Program-made: the position numbers and the translations under genes
Notes under the pieces: generated by a model
What the model saw: only the letters and a program-made list of their open reading frames with translations
What the model was told of the DNA's origin: nothing
Database searches by the model: none
NCBI RefSeq assembly: GCF_900696085.1
Contig: NZ_CAADFC020000022.1
Location: 62,001 to 126,000, forward strand
Source: Bradyrhizobium ivorense
GTDB taxonomy: Bacteria > Pseudomonadota > Alphaproteobacteria > Rhizobiales > Xanthobacteraceae
Length of the DNA stretch: 64,000 nt
Reading direction: 5' to 3'
Shown: positions 8,056 to 15,890 of the stretch, in pieces
How the letters are laid out: every line of letters begins with the position of its first letter
Numbering within the stretch: position 1 is the first letter of the stretch

Positions 8056-8085
8056 AAAAAAAGAGCAGGGCTGAAAGCCCTGCTC
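8056..8085 (-). terminator. Rho-independent terminator of the candidate sRNA
   Basis: A perfect 10-bp stem GAGCAGGGCT (8063-8072)/AGCCCTGCTC (8076-8085) with a 3-base loop is followed, on the minus strand, by seven U residues (8062-8056). It lies upstream of the globin start and so would stop transcription arriving from the right. Confidence 0.85.
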
Positions 8086-8220
8086 CAAAAATTGTGTCGA
8101 CCCTATTTTCCCCAAAAATGAGATTTGATCTTGATTATTGGGGTGACGCTGCTTGTGCGCGTCGGGCTCCTCCCGAGACTTGGACCACCAGGACACGCCT
8201 CGCGGCTGGCCTGAGCCCGG
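8056..8220 (-). ncRNA. Candidate small RNA with its own promoter and terminator
   Basis: No convincing protein gene lies on this strand between 8036 and the pcu operon, yet a strong intrinsic terminator faces left at 8056-8085. Upstream on the same strand are two further hairpins: CGGGCTC (8219-8213) with GAGCCCG (8169-8163), and CCCCAA (8143-8138) with TTGGGG (8115-8110). A possible promoter is GTGACA (8250-8245), 17 bases, TACCAA (8227-8222), which would start transcription at the first hairpin and give an RNA of about 160 nt. A weak open frame crosses the region but its codons look random and it reads through the terminator stem. It could be a known rhizobial sRNA family that I cannot name; 6S RNA is not excluded by length. 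Confidence 0.45.
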
Positions 8221-8406
8221 ATTGGTAGACCATCTTTCCAGGCTTGTCACCATTTTCGGCAACGATTGTTCAAATTTCCAGCAGTTTGCGAAATGATCGG
8301 CATGACGCCACTGACGGTTGCAGCAGCGGGAGGAAAACGCGCGATGGGGTAAGGGGATACGGCAGGTTGTTGGAGTGGCTGTGACGCACGTGCCACGCCC
8401 GGTCAT

Positions 8407-8444
8407 TTCCGCCTGCTGGAATAAACCGCGTGCTGCTTTGTCTC
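8407..8444 (+). promoter_or_regulatory. Possible promoter/operator of the copper operon
   Basis: TTCC (8407-8410) and GGAA (8418-8421) form a small inverted repeat. GGAATAAA (8418-8425) followed about 14 bases later by GTCTC (8440-8444) has the general form of an ECF sigma-factor promoter, 37 bases before the first gene. No sigma-70 promoter is obvious in 8300-8480. Weak evidence. Confidence 0.2.
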
Positions 8445-8480
8445 GACTTCCAGCGATGGCGGTGATTAGTTCCTCGCAGG

Positions 8481-8864
8481 ATGGGTTTTGCGATGCGCCG
8501 GCGGCTCAAGAATTTCTTGCCGATCGTCCTGGTTGCCCTGCTGGTGCAAATTTTTGCGCCAATCGGGGCCTGCTGGGCGGCGAGCCTTGCCGCGTCCGAC
8601 CCGCTCGCGGCGGCCACGATCTGCCATGGCGATGGCGGTGCCGGAACCGGGCAGGGCGACCAGACCGGGCAGCGGGCCCATGACGGCTGCTGCTCCGCCT
8701 GCAGCGTGCTGCAGACCGGTGCGCCGGTTGATACACCCGAAGTCGCCGATGTCGCCGTCGACCGAGCGCCGACCCAGGTCGCCTGGCTCGATTTCGCGCG
8801 CGATCTCGCCCATTCGCGCGCCGGCTCTCCCGCACAGGCCCGCGCACCACCCTCGTTCTCCTGA
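8481..8864 (+). CDS. pcuA: DUF2946 family periplasmic protein (PcuA-like)
   Basis: The 127-residue protein starts with a signal peptide (RRRLKNFLPIVLVALL ... GACWA). The mature part holds the DUF2946 pattern: a CH pair in TICHGDGG, an isolated His in RAHDG and a CC-x2-C cluster in GCCSACSVL, all plausible copper ligands. In B. japonicum the copper-starvation operon pcuABCDE begins with a periplasmic protein in front of the TonB receptor, and position and features fit pcuA. ATG 8493 is an alternative start that gives the same signal peptide. It is the first gene of a seven-gene operon. Confidence 0.7.
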   Translation: MGFAMRRRLKNFLPIVLVALLVQIFAPIGACWAASLAASDPLAAATICHGDGGAGTGQGDQTGQRAHDGCCSACSVLQTGAPVDTPEVADVAVDRAPTQVAWLDFARDLAHSRAGSPAQARAPPSFS

Positions 8865-8950
8865 CCACGTTCTCGCAGCCGGCGTCACCTTGGTACGCCG
8901 GCAAGTGCCCTTGAGCAAACCGGCCGAAGAGCCGGTGTCAGGATTCATCC

Positions 8951-11365
8951 ATGTTCCGTTATCATCCGCCGGGCGGGGCAAGCGCATTGGTGCTGGGCGC
9001 CGCGCTGTGCGCGATCCCGTCCATGATTCCATCTTGGGCGAAGGCCCAGAGCACGGCCTTGCCGCCCGTCACGGTCGAGGCGCCGCAGGCTGCGCGCGCC
9101 AAGCCGGCGGCAGCGAAGCCGCGCGCGCGGACCGCGTCCGTCCGCCGGCCGGCGCGGGCGCGGGCGGCGCCGACCGTGGCGACGACGGCCCCGGCACGGA
9201 GCGCGACGCCATCAGAGACGGCAGGCGCCGCGCGCGACAGCCTGAACCGGGCACCCGCCGGCCAAACGGCGACCACGATCGATCGCAGCCAGTTCGACAA
9301 CCGGCCGGCGTTCTCGGTCGCCGACGTGCTGCGCGACAGTCCGGGCATCTCGATCAAGCAGGGCAACGGCCCGCGCGACTTCGGTATCTCGATCCGCGGC
9401 TCCAACGCCCGCAACGGTTTTGGCATCCGCAACCTCGTGATCTTCGACGACGGCTTTCCGGTCACCCAGCCCGACGGCCTGTCGCGCAGCGACCTGATCG
9501 ATCCGCACGCCTATGGCGCGATCGGCGTGGTGCGCGGGCCGTCATCGGCGCTCTACGGCAACTACGCGACCGGCGGCGCGCTGAATTTTCGGACCCGGCC
9601 GGGCGGCACGATCGACGGCATCGAGTACGGCGTCGACGGCGGCAGCTTTGGCTATCTCAACAACTATCTCGCCGCCGGCAAGAAGGTCGGCAATTTCGAG
9701 GGCTCGCTGTTCGCCAGCGACGCGCGCGGCGACGGCTATCTCGGCAACAGCTGGTTTAATACCCAGACCGTCAACTTCCTCGGCACCCTGCAGGCGACGC
9801 CGGACGACCGCTTCACAGTAAAGCTGATCAACAACGACCTGACAGCGCGGCTGCCGATCCGCGCCTCCCTGAATCAATTCTACCTAAATCCGTTCCAGCG
9901 CGGCTGCACGACGGGAGCGACCGCGGCGCCGGGATGCGGCACTGTGACCTTGTTCAACAACGGCTTCAACACCGCCGCCGGGACCGACAAGGAGACCGCG
10001 CTGCAGGCGGGCCTCGAACGCGACGACCGCCGCACCATCGTCGGGGGGCGCTGGGAGCACGATTTCGACAACCAGACCACCTGGCGCAATCAGTTCGTGT
10101 TCGACGACCGCAACATCAACCAACCGACCGGATCGACCAGCGCGATCGGCGATTTTCCGTCCTACAATTTCATGAGCGACGTCACCAAGCGTGGTGAAGT
10201 CCTCGGGATGGATTCCACGACGTTCGTAGGAGCCTGGTACAACACGCTGACCGCGTCGAGCGATACCCGCAATGTGATGCCGGGAGGCAACGCGACGCTG
10301 GGCCGGCTCCAGAGCAATCTGTTCAGCGACACCACGAACTATGGCATTCGTGCGCGCGAGGAGTTGAAGCTCACGCCCGCGCTGACGGCGATTGCCGGCA
10401 TCGGCTGGGAGACCACCAATCTGAGCGGCCGCAACACCGCCTACACCTACACGGGCGCGGCCGGGACGACGACCACGGCCATCACCACGGCGGACCGGCA
10501 ATTCCAGAACACCGCGCCCGAGCTTGCGCTGCTCTACCGGCTCAACGGCGAATGGCAATTGCGCGGCCGGGTCGCGACCGGTTACGGCACCCCGCAGGTC
10601 AGCAACTTGTTCGTGCTGCCGACCGGCCTCTCGGGCAACAACACCGGCCTGCAGCCGCAAACCAATCTCGGCTACGACATCGGCGCCGACTGGACGCCGA
10701 ACAATGCGCTCAAGGTCAGCGTCACCGGCTTCTACGAGTTCTTCAAGGACGAGCTGGTCTCGCAGGCCACGCCGATCCAGGGCATCAGCTACACCTTCAA
10801 TGCGCCGCGATCGGAACATCGCGGCGTCGAGCTCGCCGCCGACTGGAAGTTCCTGCCGGGCTGGCGGTTCTCCGCCGCCTACACCTATCTCGACGAGGTC
10901 TACACCGAGTACACCGAGAACATCACCAACGGCGCGGTGTTCAGCTTCAATCGCGCCGGCAACAAGATCCCCGGCATCTCGCCGAACGAGCTCACCGCAC
11001 GGCTGGGCTACGACCAACTGTCGGGTCCGTTGCAGGGCCTCGGCGGGTTCGTCGAAGTGCAGTGGAAGGATTCCTTCTACATGGACAACGCCAACCTTCT
11101 GAAGGCGCCGGGCTACGAGCTCGTCAATCTCAACCTGCACTACAAGACCGATCTCGTTTCCGACTATTTCCGGAGCGTGAACCTGTTCCTCGAGGTGCGG
11201 AACGTGTTCGACCGCACCTACGTGGCGTCGGCGAACAACATCGCGAATTCGGTCACGGCGGCAGGCGTTCAAAATCCTGCGAGCGTACTGGCGAACACGA
11301 CCGGCTCGATCTATGCCGGATCGCCGCGCGCCTTCGTCGCCGGCATGAAGGTCGCATTCAAATGA
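8951..11365 (+). CDS. pcuB: TonB-dependent outer-membrane receptor (PcuB-like)
   Basis: The 804-residue protein has a signal peptide ending near AKAQS, an Ala/Pro/Arg-rich linker (about residues 40-95), a plug domain (FSVADVLRDSPGISIKQ, RNLVIFDDGFPVTQPDG, VVRGPSSALYGNYATGG) and a long beta-barrel ending in a terminal Phe-containing strand (AFVAGMKVAFK). It is a ligand-gated channel powered by TonB-ExbBD. The context (DUF2946, PCuAC, YcnI, CopCD) points to copper or a copper complex as ligand, matching PcuB of B. japonicum. The stop overlaps the next start (ATGA). Confidence 0.88.
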   Translation: MFRYHPPGGASALVLGAALCAIPSMIPSWAKAQSTALPPVTVEAPQAARAKPAAAKPRARTASVRRPARARAAPTVATTAPARSATPSETAGAARDSLNRAPAGQTATTIDRSQFDNRPAFSVADVLRDSPGISIKQGNGPRDFGISIRGSNARNGFGIRNLVIFDDGFPVTQPDGLSRSDLIDPHAYGAIGVVRGPSSALYGNYATGGALNFRTRPGGTIDGIEYGVDGGSFGYLNNYLAAGKKVGNFEGSLFASDARGDGYLGNSWFNTQTVNFLGTLQATPDDRFTVKLINNDLTARLPIRASLNQFYLNPFQRGCTTGATAAPGCGTVTLFNNGFNTAAGTDKETALQAGLERDDRRTIVGGRWEHDFDNQTTWRNQFVFDDRNINQPTGSTSAIGDFPSYNFMSDVTKRGEVLGMDSTTFVGAWYNTLTASSDTRNVMPGGNATLGRLQSNLFSDTTNYGIRAREELKLTPALTAIAGIGWETTNLSGRNTAYTYTGAAGTTTTAITTADRQFQNTAPELALLYRLNGEWQLRGRVATGYGTPQVSNLFVLPTGLSGNNTGLQPQTNLGYDIGADWTPNNALKVSVTGFYEFFKDELVSQATPIQGISYTFNAPRSEHRGVELAADWKFLPGWRFSAAYTYLDEVYTEYTENITNGAVFSFNRAGNKIPGISPNELTARLGYDQLSGPLQGLGGFVEVQWKDSFYMDNANLLKAPGYELVNLNLHYKTDLVSDYFRSVNLFLEVRNVFDRTYVASANNIANSVTAAGVQNPASVLANTTGSIYAGSPRAFVAGMKVAFK

Positions 11366-12603
11366 GGACCGCATCGATGGGATATCGCAGAGCTGCGGCC
11401 TCGACCTTGCTGACGGCGATCATGCTCGCGGCCTTGCCGGGCGTGGCGTCGTCGCAGATGAGCCATCAGCACGCCTCCGAAGCGGCGTGCGAGGAAGCCG
11501 ATTTGCACTGCGCGACCAAGGTCACGCCCGCGTTCGGTCCGGACGGAACGTTGTGGCTCGCCTGGATGGCGGGCGGCCAGATTTCGGTCGCGAGCTCGAA
11601 GGATCAGGGCAGAAGCTTCTCCAAGCCGGTCCAGGTCACGCAGAAAGGGCTCAATCTGGATTGGGGGCCGGACGCACGGCCGAAGCTTGCGATCGATGCA
11701 AAGGGCGGCATCGCGCTGGCGTTCTCGACCTTCCGCGATCAGGCCTTCAATGGTCAGGTGCTCACCACGCGCTCGAGCGATGGCGGGCGCACATTCGATC
11801 CGCCGAAGCCGATCACCGCGAGCAATGAAAGCCAGCGCTTCGAGGCGATCGGTTTCGATCCCACCGGCGCTGTGTTCGCGGCGTGGCTCGACAAGCGCAA
11901 CCGCGTGCCGGCACAGCAGCGCGGCCAGAAATACGACGGTGCCGCGCTGTTCTTTGCGACCTCGAAGGACGGCGGCGCGACGTATTCCGATGCGCAGCTG
12001 GTGGCCGACAATACCTGCGAATGCTGCCGGCTCGGACTTGCGTTCGACGGCGCAGGGCATCCCGTGGTCGTGTTCCGCAACATATTTGAGGGCGGCGTGC
12101 GCGATCATGCGATCGTGACGTTCAGCGATCTCGCCAAGCCCGGCGAGGTGCACCGGGTGAGCCGCGACGACTGGCAGATCGCGGCCTGTCCGCATCACGG
12201 CCCGAGCCTGACCATCTCGGCTGCCGGCACCTACCACGTGACCTGGTACACCAACGGTAAGGCGCGCAAGGGATTGTTCTACGCGCAGTCGCGCGACGGC
12301 GGGAAAACCTTTAGCGAGCCGTTTCCGATCGGCCAGCCGAACCACAGCCCGTCACGGCCGCAGATCATCGCCGGAACGCAGGGGCTCGCGATGGTCTGGA
12401 AGGAGTTCGACGGGCAGAAGACGTCGGTCAATCTGATGACGTCGCGCGATGACGGCGCGACCTGGTCGAAGCCGTCGGTGATCGCCGACACCGCCGACAG
12501 TTCCGACCATCCGCTGCTCGTGTCGGACAACCACCAGGTTTATTTGTCCTGGATGACCAAGGCCGACGGCTATCATTTCCAGGCGATCGGAGGCGAACCA
12601 TGA
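11362..12603 (+). CDS. Secreted Asp-box beta-propeller with Cys/His cluster, copper operon member
   Basis: The 413-residue protein has a signal peptide (about residues 1-31) and five Asp-box motifs of the form S-x-D-x-G-x-T/S-F/W/Y at about residues 79, 138, 201, 310 and 361, so it folds as a sialidase-like beta-propeller. Automated pipelines would call it exo-alpha-sialidase, but I do not see the arginine triad arranged as in sialidases. Instead it has C219, C221, C222 (TCECC) and C276, H278, H279 (ACPHHG), plus a His/Met/Cys-rich mature N-terminus (SQMSHQHASEAACEEADLHC). These look like a metal site. ATGA overlaps on both sides imply translational coupling with the receptor and the thioredoxin. 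A structural, copper-binding role is my inference. Confidence 0.7.
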   Translation: MRTASMGYRRAAASTLLTAIMLAALPGVASSQMSHQHASEAACEEADLHCATKVTPAFGPDGTLWLAWMAGGQISVASSKDQGRSFSKPVQVTQKGLNLDWGPDARPKLAIDAKGGIALAFSTFRDQAFNGQVLTTRSSDGGRTFDPPKPITASNESQRFEAIGFDPTGAVFAAWLDKRNRVPAQQRGQKYDGAALFFATSKDGGATYSDAQLVADNTCECCRLGLAFDGAGHPVVVFRNIFEGGVRDHAIVTFSDLAKPGEVHRVSRDDWQIAACPHHGPSLTISAAGTYHVTWYTNGKARKGLFYAQSRDGGKTFSEPFPIGQPNHSPSRPQIIAGTQGLAMVWKEFDGQKTSVNLMTSRDDGATWSKPSVIADTADSSDHPLLVSDNHQVYLSWMTKADGYHFQAIGGEP

Positions 12604-13097
12604 AACGTCATTTGCTCGCTGCACTGATGCTGTTCGCCGCGCTGCCATCCGCCGCGGCGGCGGAGCAGGGCGCGCTAAAGCCGTTCGAGCGCGGCAGCTG
12701 GCAAAAACTGCTGCGCGCGCATGCCGGCCATCCGACTCTGGTACATTTCTGGGGTGTGACCTGCGGACCATGCAAGGTCGAGCTGCCGGAGCTCGGCCAG
12801 TTCATGAAGGATCACCCCGGCATCGACGTCGTGACGATCAGCGCGGATCTGGTTCCCACCCTGCCGGAGGCGACCCGAGCGATGCTGGATCGCGCCGGGC
12901 TGGCGTCGGCCGAGAACTGGATCTTTGGCGACGGTTTTGCTGAGCGGCTGCGCTTCGAGATCGATCCGGCATGGCAAGGCGATATCCCGCGAACCATGCT
13001 GGTGGCCCGCGACGGAACCGTCACAACGATCGAAGGCTCGGCCGAGATCGCCGATCTGAACAAATGGTCCGAGGCGCAGGCTGCCGCGCTACGATGA
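12600..13097 (+). CDS. TlpA-like periplasmic thioredoxin
   Basis: The 165-residue protein has a signal peptide (LLAALMLFAALPSAAAA) and a thioredoxin fold of the TlpA/ResA type with redox motif C55-G-P-C58 (WGVTCGPCKVELPEL) and the conserved cis-proline region GDIPRTMLVARDG. Proteins of this class keep copper-binding cysteines of cytochrome oxidase biogenesis factors reduced. It overlaps the beta-propeller gene by four bases (ATGA), and its likely partners are the cysteine-containing propeller and PCuAC/Sco-type copper delivery. Confidence 0.82.
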   Translation: MKRHLLAALMLFAALPSAAAAEQGALKPFERGSWQKLLRAHAGHPTLVHFWGVTCGPCKVELPELGQFMKDHPGIDVVTISADLVPTLPEATRAMLDRAGLASAENWIFGDGFAERLRFEIDPAWQGDIPRTMLVARDGTVTTIEGSAEIADLNKWSEAQAAALR

Positions 13098-13125
13098 TAC
13101 GATAACTGGAAAGGACTCCGTTGCC

Positions 13126-13620
13126 ATGAACACGTTCTCCCGTATCACCGCGCTCACCGCGCTCGCCACCGCACTCGTGTCCGCATCCGCGCGCGCCGAG
13201 GACGTCAAGGCCGGCGATCTCGTGATCACCCAGGCCTGGGCGCGCGCCACGCCGAGCGGCGCCAAGATCGGCGGCGGCTATCTCACCATCGAGAACAAAG
13301 GCACGACGCCCGATCGCCTGGTCTCGGGCTCCGGCGACGTCGCCGGCCGGATGGAGATCCACGAGATGGCGATGGACAACGGCGTGATGAAGATGCGCCC
13401 GCTCGATAAGGGCGTGACCATCGAGCCCGGCAAGACCTTGAAACTCGCGCCCGGCGGCTTTCATCTGATGATGTTCGACCTGAAGAACCCGCTGAAGCAG
13501 GGCGACAAGGTGCCGGTCACGCTGCAGTTCGAGAAGGCCGGCAAGGTGACGGTGTCGCTGGATGTGCAGTCGGTCGGCGCGCAGTCGCCCGGCGGCGGCC
13601 ATTCCGGTCACAAGATGTGA
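13126..13620 (+). CDS. pcuC: PCuAC-type periplasmic copper chaperone (PcuC-like)
   Basis: The 164-residue protein has a signal peptide (to about residue 24, ASARA) and a DUF461/PCu(A)C cupredoxin-like domain. The Cu(I) ligands fit the family pattern: H79 (MEIHEM), M90 (VMKM), H113 and M115/M116 (GGFHLMMF). A C-terminal tail GGGHSGHKM adds His/Met ligands, as in Cu-scavenging members. It delivers Cu(I) to the CuA site or to Sco. It corresponds to PcuC of B. japonicum, required for aa3 oxidase maturation under copper starvation. Confidence 0.9.
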   Translation: MNTFSRITALTALATALVSASARAEDVKAGDLVITQAWARATPSGAKIGGGYLTIENKGTTPDRLVSGSGDVAGRMEIHEMAMDNGVMKMRPLDKGVTIEPGKTLKLAPGGFHLMMFDLKNPLKQGDKVPVTLQFEKAGKVTVSLDVQSVGAQSPGGGHSGHKM

Positions 13621-13628
13621 GGCTGATC

Positions 13629-14156
13629 ATGCGGACATATGCGCTCTTCGCCGTTGCCGCCGCGGCGCTCGCCGCGTCGCCGGCGATAGCGCACATCACG
13701 CTCGAGGCCAAGCAGGCGGCAGTCGGCTCGTACTACAAGGCCGTGTTCGCCGTGCCGCATGGCTGCGCGGGATCACCCACCGTCAAGGTCCGCGTGCAGA
13801 TTCCGGAAGGCGTCATCGGGGTGAAGCCGATGCCGAAGGCCGGCTGGACGCTCGACATGGTCACCGGCAAATACGCCAGCGAGTACGACTACCACGGGGC
13901 GAAAATCTCGGAGGGGGTGACGGAGGTGGCGTGGAGCGGCGGCAAGCTTTCCGACCAGAACTACGACGAGTTCGTGATGCAGACCTTCCTCACCGATACG
14001 CTGAAGCCGAACACAGTGCTGTATTTCCCGGTCGTGCAGGAATGTGAGCAGGGCGTCAGCCGCTGGATCGACATCCCCTCGGCCGGGCAGGACGGCGGCC
14101 ACGGTCATGGCAGCAGGACGCCGGCGCCGGGCGTCAGGCTGCTGCCGAAGTCGTAG
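13629..14156 (+). CDS. pcuD: YcnI/DUF1775 periplasmic copper-binding protein (PcuD-like)
   Basis: The 175-residue protein has a signal peptide ending SPAIA; the mature N-terminus is HITLE, giving the N-terminal His that YcnI proteins use for copper. Other conserved family pieces are AVPHGCAGSPT, VKPMPKAGWTLD and a Trp in EVAWSGG, with a His-rich C-terminal tail (GGHGHGS). The ATG at 13629 gives a normal signal peptide; a GTG at 13617 overlapping the pcuC stop is an alternative. It fits the third periplasmic protein (PcuD) of the pcu operon. Confidence 0.85.
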   Translation: MRTYALFAVAAAALAASPAIAHITLEAKQAAVGSYYKAVFAVPHGCAGSPTVKVRVQIPEGVIGVKPMPKAGWTLDMVTGKYASEYDYHGAKISEGVTEVAWSGGKLSDQNYDEFVMQTFLTDTLKPNTVLYFPVVQECEQGVSRWIDIPSAGQDGGHGHGSRTPAPGVRLLPKS

Positions 14157-14160
14157 CGCG

Positions 14161-15723
14161 ATGCGGCTGGTCGCAAGCCTCGCCGCGCTGCTGGTGGCGC
14201 TGTGTCTTGCGACCGCGGCCCATGCGCATGCGGTGCTGATCGCCGCCGAGCCAGCCGACGGCAGCGTTCTGGCGGAAGCGCCGAAGATGCTGGTGCTCCG
14301 CTTCAACGAGGCGGTGGCGCCGACCGCGGTCAGCCTGCTCGATGCCGCAGGCCGGCCCCGCGACGTCGCAATCCGCGCCGTCGACCAGTCGGTGTTGGTG
14401 TCGCTGCCGTCCGACCTGCCGAAGGGCACGCAGGCGATCAGCTATCGCGTGGTGTCGCAGGACGGCCATCCTGTCGCCGGCTCGCTGCTGTTCTCGATTG
14501 GAACCGTCACCGGCGCGACGGCGGCGCCCGACGGCGGCGTGCTGCACGCACTGATCTGGCTGGCGCGGCTCGCGCTCTATTTCGGGCTGCTCGCCGGCGT
14601 CGGCGGCGTGTTCTTCGCGGCCTGGATCTCGCACGGACCCGCCGGTGAACGCCTGATCATGTGGGCGCTGAAGATCGGCCTGGTCGGCGCGATCGCCTCG
14701 CTCGGCTTGCAGGGCGTCGATCTGTTGAACCTGCCGCTCACGGGGATCCTGACACGGGCGGCATGGGCCACCGCCATCAATACCAGCCTGTTTCCCGCCT
14801 TGCTGCTCGCGATTGCCGCCATGCTGATCGCGGCGATCGCCTGGCGCAGCCCGTCGATCGGCGCGTCATGGCGGCGCACCGCGATCGCAATGATCTGCGT
14901 CGGGCTGTCATTTGCGATCAGCGGCCATGCCGCCACCGCCTCGCCGCAATGGCTGACGCGGACCGCGCTGTTCATCCATGGCGTCGGCCTGGCCTATTGG
15001 ATGGGCGCGCTGGCGCCGCTGGCCGTGCTGGCCTGGCAGCGCAAGGATTCGCTGCTCCGGGTGCTCAGGTATTTCTCGACGCTCGCGGTGCCGATCGTCG
15101 CGCTGATCGCAGTGTCGGGCCTGGTGCTCGCCGTGGTTCAGCTGGAAAGTTTTCGCGCGCTCGTCGACACCGGATACGGCAACATCCTCTTGCTGAAGCT
15201 TGTGCTGGTGTCGTTGCTGCTGGTGTTCGCCGCGCTGAACCGGCTGGTCTTCACGCCGGCGATCGCGCGCGAATTCCACCGGACGCGGCCGCTGCAGCGC
15301 TCGATCGCGCTCGAATTCGTGCTGATGATCGCCATCCTCTCGCTGGTGGCGCTATGGCGCTTCACGCCGCCGCCGCGCGCGCTGGCGATGTCATCAGACG
15401 TTCCGCTCGCCGTCCACATTCACACCGATGCCGCAATGTTCCAGGTGCTGATCACGCCCGGCAAGGTCGGGCAGAACGACTTCGTGCTGCAGCTGATGAA
15501 CGGCGACGCCAGCCCGTTTGCCGCCAAGGAGGCGGCGCTGACCTTGAGCCTGCCGGAGCGCGGCATCGAGCCGATGGAACGCAGCGCTACGCTTGGTCCC
15601 GACGGCTACTGGCATGTGAACAAGGCGCCGCTGCCGTTCCCGGGCCGCTGGCACATGCAGATCGGCGCCCTGGTGAGCGACTTCAAGAAAGTGACACTGG
15701 AAGACGACGTCGATATCCGCTAA
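14161..15723 (+). CDS. pcuE: CopC-CopD fusion copper import protein (YcnJ/PcuE-like)
   Basis: The 520-residue protein joins a signal peptide and CopC domain (about residues 1-115; the mature end begins HAVLIAAEPADG, giving the Cu-ligand His, with a second His in SQDGHPVAGS) to a multi-pass CopD domain (about 125-425, at least eight membrane segments, with FAISGHAATASPQWL and a His in LFIHGVGLAYWMGAL) and a C-terminal periplasmic domain of about 90 residues. YcnJ in Bacillus and PcuE in B. japonicum are proposed to bring copper through the inner membrane. It starts four bases after the YcnI gene and is the last gene of the operon. Confidence 0.9.
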   Translation: MRLVASLAALLVALCLATAAHAHAVLIAAEPADGSVLAEAPKMLVLRFNEAVAPTAVSLLDAAGRPRDVAIRAVDQSVLVSLPSDLPKGTQAISYRVVSQDGHPVAGSLLFSIGTVTGATAAPDGGVLHALIWLARLALYFGLLAGVGGVFFAAWISHGPAGERLIMWALKIGLVGAIASLGLQGVDLLNLPLTGILTRAAWATAINTSLFPALLLAIAAMLIAAIAWRSPSIGASWRRTAIAMICVGLSFAISGHAATASPQWLTRTALFIHGVGLAYWMGALAPLAVLAWQRKDSLLRVLRYFSTLAVPIVALIAVSGLVLAVVQLESFRALVDTGYGNILLLKLVLVSLLLVFAALNRLVFTPAIAREFHRTRPLQRSIALEFVLMIAILSLVALWRFTPPPRALAMSSDVPLAVHIHTDAAMFQVLITPGKVGQNDFVLQLMNGDASPFAAKEAALTLSLPERGIEPMERSATLGPDGYWHVNKAPLPFPGRWHMQIGALVSDFKKVTLEDDVDIR

Positions 15724-15890
15724 TGGCTGCGGCCTGCGTGCCGGGCCGTCCAGGCGGAGCGCAATACGCTCAAATGGCCGAAATTCGCCTGATTTGAAGG
15801 GTTTTTGACCTGAAGCGGCCTTGTGTTTTCGCACCCGATCCGGTTTCACTGCAGCTCCTCTGAGCCACCTCTGATTCTCCGAGTAACCCC

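Noticed and set aside
8161-8195. TTGGACCACCA-like 3' end suggesting a tRNA or tmRNA piece on the + strand
   Set aside because: No T-loop GTTCRA motif, no acceptor pairing and no D-arm could be found.
8050-8406. A 118-codon minus-strand frame over the candidate sRNA
   Set aside because: It reads through the terminator stem and U-run, codon choice is unlike neighbours, and no family is recognised.
11362-12603. Sialidase (neuraminidase) function for the Asp-box protein
   Set aside because: Asp-boxes are structural; the sialidase arginine triad was not recognised and the operon concerns copper.
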